A program made the translations under genes and the position numbers. This document shows, piece by piece, positions 24,601-36,000 of a stretch of DNA of 64,000 nt. The stretch is from Branchiostoma floridae (Eukaryota > Chordata > Leptocardii > Amphioxiformes > Branchiostomatidae), in contig NC_049988.1 in the NCBI RefSeq assembly GCF_000003815.2, positions 9,782,985 through 9,846,984 of the forward strand, written 5' to 3'. Numbering within the stretch: position 1 is the stretch's first letter; each line of letters opens with the position of its first letter. The notes below the pieces were generated by a model. The model worked only from the letters and a program-made list of their open reading frames with translations. It did not search any database and was not told where the DNA came from.

Positions 24601-26155
24601 TGAAGTGGCAAAACTACTATTGTTTTGATCATTGCTCATTCACAAGTTTTTGCAGACAATACTGACTGGAAAAGTGATGCCACTTGGTACAAAAATCTGT
24701 GAATTGTCATTAATCTTAGCAAAACTAACAAAGAAAATAGGGAAGAAACACACTAAATTTGAAAAATAGTATAGTGGAGCTGGCTGAGAGTATAGTGGAG
24801 GGCCTCCCTTATTCCACTCTCTGGGGAGAACCCTGACCCTCATTTCTGAGACAGGCCTGTCAGGTGTGACCTACATATCAGTGGGTGGCAGCAAAGCCTT
24901 CCAAAAAGAGGACTGACCAGTTCTGGGCTATTACAGTCAGTAAACATTCCTTCTGTGTGTGTCCTGTGATTTACCAGTACATGCACTGGCCTCACAATCA
25001 GACTGGGATGCCAGTTTATCATGTTTCTGACCTGGTCACTAGCAGGGGCTGCAGGGCTATCTGCCGCTTTATATCTTAGTTTGTTCTAATGATCACTTTT
25101 TCTTAGGCTGGGGTGGGGAAAATACAACAGGCCTTGGAAGGCATTAAACAATGATAATGGATGGGGATGGTGGCAAATTTGATTCTTTAAGAAACTGATT
25201 GTACAAAATGTTAGTCTTTCCCCACAATCAAATAACATTCCTTTCCTGGATGGGAGGGCGGCCCTGGGTATGCAGAATCCTAGTGTAGCTAAGTTATATA
25301 TGGCCGCACCTAGACAAAGTAGACGCACATAAATATGTAACGGTAGTCACATACATAATTTTTCAATGATCAGTTAGTCTCCAAAGAATTGAAAGAAAGC
25401 TTGCATGACATTTGATGTGAAAACATGTGCATACAGTTCTAGCTACAATCATCAAGGACATTTTATCGTGTCTTTGCTTGTACATTGTACAAACCAAATA
25501 TCTTTTATTAGCACCTTTCTGTGATGTAGAATTCAATCTTTCAGATTTCTGCATACTACTTTGGTGCACTGCATACTAAAATTTATGACATTGTGTCTTT
25601 GTCAGCATGATTTGTTCAGTTGGCCTACATTCAAATATTTGGGTTAAGTCCAAAAACGCAGACAATATGTCTGTCATGCGACATGCAAGATCACGCACCA
25701 ATACCGTAAGTGGACTAACCAGTTGGTCATGCTGTAAGAAATACACAAATTATGGATTAGTGTACGTGTTATAAGAACTCATGAGCCCCGCCTTGGCTGT
25801 GTATAGCAGAACACTCCAGAAAAATCACTGCAGTAAATTTCAGACCAACTTGGGCACTGAACAAGCTGAGCGTTTAAGTTTGATACATCTAGATCGTGTG
25901 TACACTTGGGCAGTACAAACAAATGCGCATTCATAAATTTTAAAAGAAAATTTTGGAAAATTCTTCAAACACGTACGAACACGCAAAAATCATCAAGCTT
26001 CTTTCATTAGCGAGTGGGTAAAATAAATTATGTGTTGGGCCAGTTTAGCTTGGATCGACAAATTCAAAGCAAAAGAACAACACGTTCGTCATGAAACGGC
26101 CAGAAACGCAAGATCTTACCCTCCGCTCTTCGTATTCGCCGTTAGTGTCGCTCAT
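18658..26155 (-). CDS. TRA2: Transformer-2, SR-like splicing regulator
   Basis: Ten coding exons join in phase on the minus strand: 26155-26120, 23801-23629, 22946-22836, 22524-22510, 22358-22253, 21842-21714, 21345-21286, 21078-20966, 19598-19330, 18668-18658. The product has 340 aa (335 without the 15-nt exon). An N-terminal RS domain (about 20-147) ends in [13 protein letters not shown]. One RRM follows (about 151-228) with RNP2 LGVFGL and RNP1 RGFAFVYF, then the conserved linker [15 protein letters not shown]. The C-terminal part has a GDR repeat, a Gly run, [11 protein letters not shown] and a second RS tail ending SPRRY, the same last residues as vertebrate TRA2. TRA2 proteins bind GAA-rich exonic enhancers in the nucleus and promote exon inclusion. 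The last exon codes only RRY and the stop. Exon 3 could instead start at 22928, dropping six residues. The single copy here does not allow an alpha/beta assignment. Confidence 0.97.
19620..20280. repeat. minisatellite in the TRA2 intron before the C-terminal exon
   Basis: Units anchored on CTGTCATA recur at about 19628, 19740, 19835 and 19951 (spacing 112, 95 and 116 bp). They share GACAATGCATGTCAACT and CACTGAGAGGACTA. After 20050 the array turns into shorter units of about 55-60 bp anchored on TTGGATATTACTGTG. The array starts only about 20 bp upstream (minus sense) of the acceptor of exon 19598-19330. Confidence 0.85.
22510..22524 (-). CDS. TRA2: 15-nt RS microexon of TRA2
   Basis: The minus-strand sequence GTCTCGCAGCAGAAG is flanked by an acceptor after a pyrimidine-rich run (TTCTGTTTTTGGACACAACAG) and by a GTTAGT donor. 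It has the same phase (2) at both ends as the neighbouring exons 22946-22836 and 22358-22253, so inclusion adds exactly five residues that extend the RS dipeptides (YRSRSRSP) and skipping keeps the frame. That the inserted residues continue the SR pattern makes chance unlikely. Whether it is constitutive or alternative cannot be told from DNA. Confidence 0.75.
24448..24835. mobile_element. 388-bp MITE in TRA2 intron 1
   Basis: The ends are exact inverted repeats of 16 bp: CAGGGTTCTCCCCAGA at 24448-24463 and its complement at 24820-24835. ACCCT stands directly outside both ends (24443-24447 and 24836-24840), a possible 5-bp target duplication, although it overlaps the palindromic context. A second, internal word, GTATAGTGGAG, occurs near both ends. 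There is no coding capacity. The family resembles hAT-type MITEs in its CAG start, but this is not proven. Confidence 0.75.
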
Positions 26156-26565
26156 GTTGGTTGTTTTCCGACGGAATTTTGTGCGAATTTGCCCGAATGT
26201 TCAGCTCTCACACCTCTGCAAAATGGCGACCGTCTTCTCTGTCGCAATGCATGAAGGGAAATGAAATGTGGAATAGTTCATAAACAAATTATAGGGGGGC
26301 TTACTATGAAAATTAAAAATAGGTAGCTCGCTAATTATCATCTATATGATATATAAGATATAATTAAGATATAATTAGATTTAAACCAAAACATTATTGT
26401 ATTCTCTCTATAGTTGTGGTAAGTAAGGTACAATCTTTTTTTAACGTATTGACTTCCCTAGTCTGAAGTGGAATATTCCTGATTGGAAAAACACATGTGT
26501 GGTTATGTTTTGTTGATGGGCATTCAATGTGTGTGTCTAAAAGGTAGACACAGTCAGTCTCTGTC
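26156..26565. promoter_or_regulatory. likely bidirectional promoter TRA2 / ICE2
   Basis: Only 410 bp separate the TRA2 start codon (minus) from the ICE2 start codon (plus). The TRA2-proximal half is GC-richer and contains AAAATGGCGACC (near 26219), a YY1-like word, followed by a GCATGAAGGGAAATG block. No TATA box was seen at a suitable place for either gene. Transcription start sites cannot be fixed from sequence. Confidence 0.55.
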
Positions 26566-29500
26566 ATGGAACTCAACTGGTGAGTATGATACTTGATAGA
26601 TTTAATAAAAGACTGAAAACGATCTCATAATATAATGGTGATTGAATCAATAAGATCAGAGTCATCAGATCATATTTTATTTGGCATCAGGAACTCACTC
26701 AGGAACACCATATATCATGATCTGAATCAGATGATCCAGTGGGGTTCAACAGTTGAACTTTAAGTGCTTCGAAACTGATCATGCCATACCTGGGTCTAAA
26801 CCTTTTTGGTGCGTGGTGTAGTGGTGTTACCCAGAAATCCTGTCACTGCACATGCATATTCGCATGCATATTCGGAACCAAATTGTGCTCATTTAAACCA
26901 CTGAACTATGCACGCCGTTATTGACCTTCCTCTGCCATAACGTTTAACATGCATATAAGCATACAGCCGTTAAGTCCATATGATATTCTGCATATTCTGA
27001 TGTTTTATCATCCCCAGGGATGCGCCCCTGATCAATGGACAGCAGTCGTTCTTCACAGAGACCAGATATAACCAGTTCACCATCGCTCCACCATTTGATT
27101 CACACCTTTGTCAGGTGAAGGAAAGGTAAACAGAGTCATTTCGATATTTATGATCTGTAACTGAGGAAATGGTTTGATGGACTACTTTTACTTTTCATTT
27201 TTCATTTGTCTGATATGTGTGACTAGTATAACTCAGGGAAATTTGTTTTATTCATTATAACATTACAGTATACAACTCGCGCTCTTCTCTTTATTACAGT
27301 AACTCGCGTCATATGTATGCAGTCACTATTATGATTTAAACTTGTATATTTATAATTGTAGATTCCAAAGCCGGGCTGCAGAAACTTCCAAGAAGAGTCT
27401 GACACAAGCGGAGCTACAAAATGTCCAGGGGACTCCTAGTCCTACAGTTAAGCAGCCGACTGCTGCCGCGAAACCTTCGCTCACATACCCCGCTCCTCGC
27501 ATCCCGTTCCCTCGGCTGTCCAGCCTGACGCACGTAGAGCAGAAGACTTACATGGAGCTGTTCAGGAAGTACCAGTTCTACAACCCAGCACGGCCGCCTG
27601 GACCAGTAGAAATGAGGGAAATACAGCAATTCAGAGTAAGGGTGACAGTATTTTGAAAAATGGCTAAATCAGAGGGCATATTCAAGATACAGTAAACTTT
27701 TCTCAAAGTTTAAACATGAATCCTGATTTTGCCTCTTCCCATGACTGTGGAAACTTTTTCTTTCTTGTTGTTGATTATAATATGGGGGCCCCAAAGCCCT
27801 TTTCCGTAGAGCGTAATCGGCGGTTTTAATTCTACGTACTACGTAGCGGGACCACTCGAATTCAACGTAGAGCGTAATCGGTGCATTTTGCGTTGAGCGA
27901 TATTGGCCCCTTTAATTTAACGTATTACGTAGAAGCTAACCGGATTTTACCGTACAACGTAATTCATATTAATTTTTCTTCAATCGTAATCAAAGTTTCA
28001 TTAAACTTAACTAGTCTACCGGCAAATTTTACCCGCGAAAATGCTGGAAATTGCGTTTCAAAGGGTCCAGATTTCAAAATTTCGCCGGACATTCCTTGCT
28101 ATGGCTCAACACTTCGGCACTGGACATGGTGAAAATATGTTGCGGGGGCGTTGTCCCCCAACTAGTAGAAATCTTTGTACCGACCTTAGCTATATAGCTT
28201 AGTTAACAAGCAAAACGTGCCCCTTAAATGCAGGAAATGACATTTCAGAGGGTCGAGATTTCAATTTTTCTCCGGGCGCCGGGCGGCCCTTGCCAATGCT
28301 TGCGAGGGGTTGGGCCTCCGGCGCTCACGACTCTCTGGCGCTCGTCGCCCTTAAAGACGTTTCTCTGACAGAAATGTCATTACATTGAGCATAGGGTCTG
28401 TCAGCAAAATTTGTCCCTCAAAATGCAGGAAATGGTGTTTCAGAGGGTAAAAATTTCCAAATTTTCCCGTACCTACCTTGCGACAGTTCGACTGTTCGTG
28501 CTTTCGGCACTCGAAATCTGAAAATGATGTTTGGGGGCGTTGCCCAACTTAAAGCTAAAACCATCTAATTGGATATCGATGCTATTTAACTTAGCTTAGT
28601 CTGTGAGCAAAATTTGCCCTTCAAAATGCATAAAATGGCGGTTCAGAGGGTTAGGATTTCACAATATTCCCGGGGGAGCATGCCCCCGGACGCCCTAGGA
28701 TTGTCGCTCCTCCGCTTTCGGTGCTACAAGTGCTGAAAATTACGTCACATGAGAAATTTGCTGTCGCCGCCTTTGGCCAGCAAGACGTCTTTAGAAGTTA
28801 AGTTTTAATCTTATTGATGGAATTATCAGTTTTGTTTAGATCTCATCTTCACATGTTCTGCCGTCGGCGGAGTTCAGCCAAAAGACAATAAATATTTGCA
28901 TAATGCATTATGAAATTTCGTAATTTAGCGTAGAGCGTAATAAAGTGTCTATAATTTAGCGTATTACGTAGCCGGTCCTCCCGAATTTAGCGTAGAGCGT
29001 TGTCGGTACCCCCCCTTGGGGGCCCTCTAATATAATTATAAGGCGCCAGTCGTACTAATTACTGACCTTCTGCCTTGTTAGCCTCATACACACAAATTGA
29101 TATTTGCTGACTCTTGAAGTTACTGCTTATTGGCTAATCAGACAAAATTGACTTCATCCCAATTATCTTTTCAGGACTTACAGATGAAGGTTGGTCCAGA
29201 GCAGGAGGAGTTCATGGGTTACCTGGAGTTTGTAGCCACACAGAGTCCTCAAGATTACAGCTTCATGCAGCCACAGGCTCATAGATACATGCAGGTATGT
29301 CATCGCGTTGGGATTATCTCGCGTTAACGTTGTCACTTGATACAGGACAAAACTTGTCTTCAATCAGTCAGACTATGCATTGTGAGCAATTCGTTACTGG
29401 ATTTCCGTCTCAGTTTTGTGTTTTATATGTTCAAAATACTGGTTTATTATATGTAGGTATTAGTTAATACAAGTTCAAGAAAGGACTGATATTTATGATT

Positions 29501-29996
29501 TAAGATTTTTCTATGACCAGATTGAGAACAACCCCCAAACTTTGGCCCAAAGTAAATGTCAATAGTTATGTTATATTGTTACTAATATCTCTTCATCTGC
29601 CAGTTATGTCTTCAATTTGTTGGCTGAACAACGTACGTCTGTTGTTATTTTTTTAACAGGAAGTTCTTTCAGCTAGCAACAGAAGTATACCAATGATGGG
29701 TTACCCACAGTTTTACAAGGTTTACCAGACTGTGGGCATCTCCACTGTGGGCTTCAAAACTGACCCTGTCATGAGACATGTCAAAACACTGCTGGAAATG
29801 GTGAGTCTTCTGTGATTATTGAACAAGCTGCTAGTGATTTGTAGGTAGCAAATCTCCCTGTACTTTGGGAGATTATGTACAATCTTACATGAAATTCAAA
29901 CAACTTGTTGCAATGTTGTTTTAGTATTCTTCTGTACCAATCTATATCTGTGAATGAACCAATCAAATAATCTGTTAAACCATTATCATAGTGTTG

Positions 29997-30038
<42 letters not shown>

Positions 30039-33000
30039 GCAGCATCATCATCATCATCCGGGCGTGCTGGTTGCACGCATGAACTCTCACCTAAAACTGT
30101 TTTCTGATCTCTAGGGCTCTGTTCCTGGGTTGAAGCTTCCCAAAGCCAATGAAACGGCCAAGATTCTGCCTTCATATGAAGAGGTTGTGGATCACAAACC
30201 AGTCGACAGTGCAACAAATGCTGACAGAAGCACCATGCAAAAGGTTTTTGTAGCAAAACGAATACTACAGTAGTCTTATGCCTTATGAGATGGTATACAT
30301 TTATGATAGGTAATATTTTACAACAAGAACTTTTGATCTTTATATACAACAGGTACAATGTATGGCTACTTATTGTGCAACAATTATAATAATGAATATG
30401 AAAACTACAATGTATTTTGTAAAGAATGTTTCTGTTCTAAAAGATCTAATGAGGCATTTATAACTCAGATGTACAAATGTATATTGTGTAGGAGGTGAGT
30501 AAAGATGAGAATGCAGAGAAACTAGCAGCCAAGTATGGAGCTGGTATAGTCCTGTCTGCTGATGCTCTGTGCACCCTTTTGGACAACCATGCACCTCACT
30601 ACCAGGAGCAGTGGGAGCTACCTGTCATTGTCAAGGAGTCAGCAGCAACAGGTGTGTGATAAGGGACCGTACGGCGTTTAGTGAGGGGGGAGGGCCGGTC
30701 GCCAGAGGGTCGGGTCAAAAAATTTTTGCATGGCCCTCCCCCCAGGTAAATTTTTTTTTGCTAGGCCCTCCCCCCAAGACAAAATATTTTTGCTTGGCCC
30801 TCCCCCCTCCTATCAACTTTGAAAAAAATATTCAAGACGGCAATAAAGCACTGCGCTCCCGCATTTGGAAATGTGCTTTGCGTCATACTTTTTCATGATT
30901 TTCATCGAGAAGCAGATCTCTCACCCCTAGTAAAAAAAGGAAAACAGAATGGCTCAAAATATCTGCTAAATAGAGGGATAAATATCTGCTTCATAGAGGC
31001 ATAAATATTTGCTTTATAGAAGCTATTTCATTGTTTTGATATTAAAACAACACCTAAAAAGCATTTGTACCTGGATTTCTAGTAGATTTGCGCGACGAAG
31101 CGGCGCGCGCCCCGCTTCCTAAATTTACGTATTGCAAGCTCGCGGGCCTGAGCGGCTTGACGGAAACTATTTTCAATTTACATATATTTTGGACTTTTTC
31201 TTGGTTCTGTGGTGGTAATAACTTACGGTAAATCGGGGGGAAAAAATGAAAATTAAAACGACAGCACGATTCGACTTCCAAAACTGTAGTGGGGAGGGGG
31301 GCACCAACGCGTGACGCTGATTTTCCCACGGCGGGGTAAGACCGGTCGCCTCTCTCTAGCCGCCGGCGGGCGTGAGACCGCAGACTTGCAGGAGATCTTT
31401 TAGAAATGCCACGCTTTTTTTGCCACGATTTCCTGCATTGCTTTTTTATGGGAAAATTTGCTGGTTAGATGACATTTCTATGAAAAAAAAATACGAGGGT
31501 TTCAAGTTTTTGAGAACGACGTTCCGAACACCATGTTCGGCGCCAAAGGCACGAAGAATCGCAAGGTAGGTCCTGGAGAATTTTGAAATCTTGACCCTCT
31601 TAAAAGCTATTTCCTTCAGTTTGAGGAGATATTTTGCTGACAAACAAAGCTAACTTTAATAGCATTTCAATTTAGAAATACAAAATTAAATCCCCCCAAA
31701 CACATTATCACGATGTCGGTCATCAAAGGCGCGAGGCCGGTCACGTCAAAAGGGATCCAGGGAAATTTGCAAATATTTACCCTTGAGCTCTGAAACGCCA
31801 TTTCTTACATTTTGAGGGCAATAAGACAGTGGTAAATTTTGCTGGCAGACTAATCTAGAGTTTAATAACATTTCTGTGCGTGAAGAAGGTTTTCGAGGGC
31901 GTCATGCATAAGCCCCGCCCCCTCCCTTTCGCATTTTCACTGTATCCCGAGCGCCAACCTCGGGCGATCCCTTGCAGAGGTCCAGAAAAATTTTGAAATC
32001 TTGACCCTCTGAAACGCCGTTTCTTGGATTTTAAGGGACATATTTTGCTGGCAGACCAAGCTATTTTTTTTTGCTTGGCCCTCCCCCCGAGTAAAAAAAA
32101 ATTTGCTAGGCCCTCCCCCTGGCAAAATATTTTTTTGCTTGGCCCTCCCCCCCCTGGCGACCGGCCCTCCCCCCTCGCTAAATGCCGTACGGTCCCTAAT
32201 AGGTGTGGGTTTGATCATGAGGCACTGTTACTGTCGAGGAGTCAACAGCAACAGGTGTGTGATAATAGGTGTGGGTTTGGGGCACTGTTACTGTCAATGA
32301 GTCAACATCAACAGGTTTGTGATAGGTAAAGCTTTTAGGCACTGTTTCTGTCAAGGAGTCAACATCATCAGCTTTGTGATGATAGATGTAGTTCTGAGGC
32401 AATGTTACTGTCATCAAGGACGTTATGATATAACGTCCTTGCTGTCATGAATCAACATCAACAAATTTGTAATAGGTGGAGCTTTTGGGCCCTGATTAAT
32501 ACTGTCAAGTCATCAACTTCAATGGTTTGTGATAGATGTAGACTTGAGGCCTTGACTGTGAGGACAATTTTCTTGATTTCATTTCCATACTCTGTGCTTT
32601 TGATTATCCACTTGAATTAGCAAATACCATAACAAATAGAAAATAAGACATTTGCTGTGATTGATAGCCTTTTGTAATCCACATTTATTAAGTTGACCTT
32701 TTCCATTGAATACATTTCTATTCAACAAACTTAGATTATTTTACCCAATGTTGTCCTTTAGATGTTTAAGTCTAGATAACTCAGAGTTGTATGTTCTAAA
32801 TATATTGACTGTCCTCTCTTCACTTGTTCAGGAGATGGTACAAGTACAAGGACTGTTATCATTGACAAGCCCCTACCAAAGAAAAAGATAACCACAAGAG
32901 AAAAGAACACACTTTTCCACAGCATTGCCTTAGAGTTGCTTCTGACAGACAAAAGTGCTGGTACTGCACTGGAGAAACTGAGATCAGATAGATACAAAGA

Positions 33001-36000
33001 CATGTCAAGCTTAGATGCCCCCATTGAAGAAGTGGAACCTTCCAGTTCCCTTGAAAAGGATACACAACAGGATGTAACCAAAGAGAAGATGGGGAGGAGG
33101 ACATGTCAAGAAATGGAGGAAGATGACTTGCTTGGAAACAATCAGGATTTGACAGATCTGGAAACCTTTGGCGAGGGAAGTAGAAGACGAAACCCTAAGA
33201 AAATGTCGCCTAAGATGCACGCAGTTCAGACCACAAAGATCTCACAAGAACAACAAGACAGTGTGGGAGAAACTTGCACTGCAAATCTAAAAGATGTTAA
33301 CTCAGGTGATGATCAGTGCAGAGAATTTGAGCTGGATATCGGAAGCTCACAGATGGATGTATCTGAGAATGATGATGAGCCTCAAATAGAGGCTAAAGAT
33401 CCTGTAGAGGAAAGCAAGAACAATGTTACAACCAGCACACACGCATCTTTAGATAGTGATGTAAACTCTCAGAGAAAAGAAGTTCAACTTGAAGCAGAAG
33501 GAGATAGGAGTGAAGTTGATAAAGAGGAGACAAAGGAGTTAACAGGAAGAGTACATCTGAGTCAGGACAGTGACAGTGATCTTGGATTGATGATCGTGAC
33601 AGACTCAGATTCTCAAGGGGAGGGGTCACCTGTAAAAAGGCAAAAGAAGATGTCTGAAACATTAGAGTCTAGTGCTGGCAAAGAAGAACCGGGACACTTT
33701 TCAAGTAGGATAGAAGAAAAGCCACAGTTTAAAGAAACAGAGCAAGAATCTTTAGGGAACAAAGATGAAGAGAAAATTGAAGGAGAGAATGAAAGCAAAG
33801 TTATTGAGTCAGCCATGACAGGAATGACCTTGAGGAGTAGAAGGTCAACAGGACAGGCTAAAAGTAGCCCAATGTCACCACCTGTCAAAAGACAGAGGAT
33901 GGAAGAACCTAGCACTGGTAAGGGCAAAGTAGCTAAAGGAAGCCCACCAAAGACAGAAGAAAAGTCAAAAACAGGTTTGCAGAAAAATTCGATAGAATCT
34001 GATGGTTCTTCAGACAGTACTATTCAGGCAAAAGCACCACAGGTGATCAAAGACAAAGATCCTGAAGACAAAATGGACAGATCGGATGAAAAGACTGATG
34101 CAGTGGCTCCTGCAGTTAGAAGTCCAAAGGAAGGAGGCGCTGTTAGCAGGGAAAGGGGTGCAGCAGCTAAGCCTGAGTCAGAAGGAAAGGGTGGAGTTTT
34201 AGACACCGTGGGACAGATTATGCAGCTACAGGAGAATCTGCAAAAGTTCCAGCCAGAGGAAAAACAAGGTGAGATTTTTGGTTCAAACTGTAATTCTTGT
34301 TTTTGTGTCCGCGATTCTGCCTTATGCAGCAAATAACCATTTTATGATCATATCTTTATCTTTAGGTCAAGTGAAACCTAGTACTCCACGTGGCGTGGCA
34401 TTACCACGGCAACCCTCCTCCTGCCCACAACCTGCACCTTTGGGAGTGAAGCCAGCACCACATTCGCGTGAGCAGCTGGAATATTGCTTACCTGCGGATC
34501 TGAAGATGTGCCAGGAAAACCTGCAGGACTACACCAGGCCTGACAAGCACAATGTGGTGTACAGTCTCATGAGTTTTGGCAAGCTGTTGCTTCTGGTCAG
34601 GTCTGAACTTCCAGCTGTCTGTAGGACAACTGGGGGTCATTTCAAGGTGAGAATAGGCATGATAAGTCAATTCAGAGTATATATTAGCTGCACATTTGCA
34701 GCCTAAGATGCATTGTGGGTATTACATGTATACCAGTACATGAGGGTCTGCATGGGGGAGTCTTGGTAACGCTTAACGGTGATTCAGGAGGCCCGGTAAC
34801 GCTTAACGGTGAATTCAGGAGGCCCGGTAACGCTTAACGGTAAATTCAGAAGGAGTTACAAAACATAACACTTAAGTAACATCGACGTGCATTCCTATTC
34901 ATACAGCGCTAGAGTAGTTATATCAATGGGTGAAAATGTCCGACTATTGACATTGTGAGAAGCAAAAGGTGTGACAGGACAATGTCCATGACATCTGTAA
35001 CTTGACCGAGGCAGATCTAGAGTTCCCGGCCCGCCACAGAGACGGTGGCAGCAAATTTCTTATGGAGGGATTGAACTATTGTGTCAGCACATGGAGCGCC
35101 AAAGGCGCCACGCATCCTAGGGGGGTCCGGGGGTATGCTCCCCCGGGAAAATTTTAAAATCAAGACCCTCTTAAATGCTATTTCCTGCATTTTTGACAAA
35201 TTTTGCCGACCGACTAAGCTAGGTTGATTTTGACATTTTCATCTAATTACACATGGTTATAGCTTTGGCCTCCACCCCCAGAGCCCCCGACATATTTTAC
35301 CATTTAGATTCGAGCTCGGAAGGCACGAGACGTTGCAATATAAGTCCGGGGAAATTTTAAAATCTGGACCGTCTGAAACGCCTTTTGAAGGACAGATTTT
35401 CCTGTAAGACGAAGCTAAATCAGATATAACATTTTCTTAGAGAGAAAAGGTTTTTTTGTGCCGGAAAGCCCACGCCCCTAACGTTTATATTTTGTCAATG
35501 TCGTCGTAAGCGCCAAAGGCGCAAGCCGTCGCAAGGGAGAAACCTCATTTTCTGCATTCTAAAAGTACTTTTTGCCCGAAACTAAGCTTGACACTGAAAT
35601 CTGTATGAGTGATAAAGATTTTGAGGGCAACGCTTCCGCAACATATTTTACCCTGTTCAGAGCCGAAGGCCGGGAGGCTCGGAGAAATTTTGAAATATGG
35701 ACCCTTTGAGACGCCATTTCCTGCATTCTCAGGGGTTCTATCTGGCATTAGACTTAATGTGTATAACGGGTTACGAAGAATTTCTTGGTAACGCTTAACG
35801 GTGAATTCGGGACAACAAATAACGATTAACGTTAAATTAAAACGACCAATAACGCTTCACGAAGAATATACCGATAACGATTAACGGTGAATTAGAGCGG
35901 GTCGGTAACGATTAACGGTGAATTAAAATGGCTCGTAATGCTTAACGGAAAAAGGCATGCAGACCCTCGTACATGTATATCCAATTTGAAAGCCCCTGGA

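Noticed and set aside
23802-26119. Search for a poison exon in TRA2 intron 1, as in vertebrates
   Set aside because: No short exon with GAA-rich enhancer content and early stops could be picked out by eye; transcript data would be needed.
31937-32329. Frames of 93 and 101 codons in ICE2 intron 7
   Set aside because: They read through the G-rich ends of transposon B and the exon-boundary array; no transposase features.
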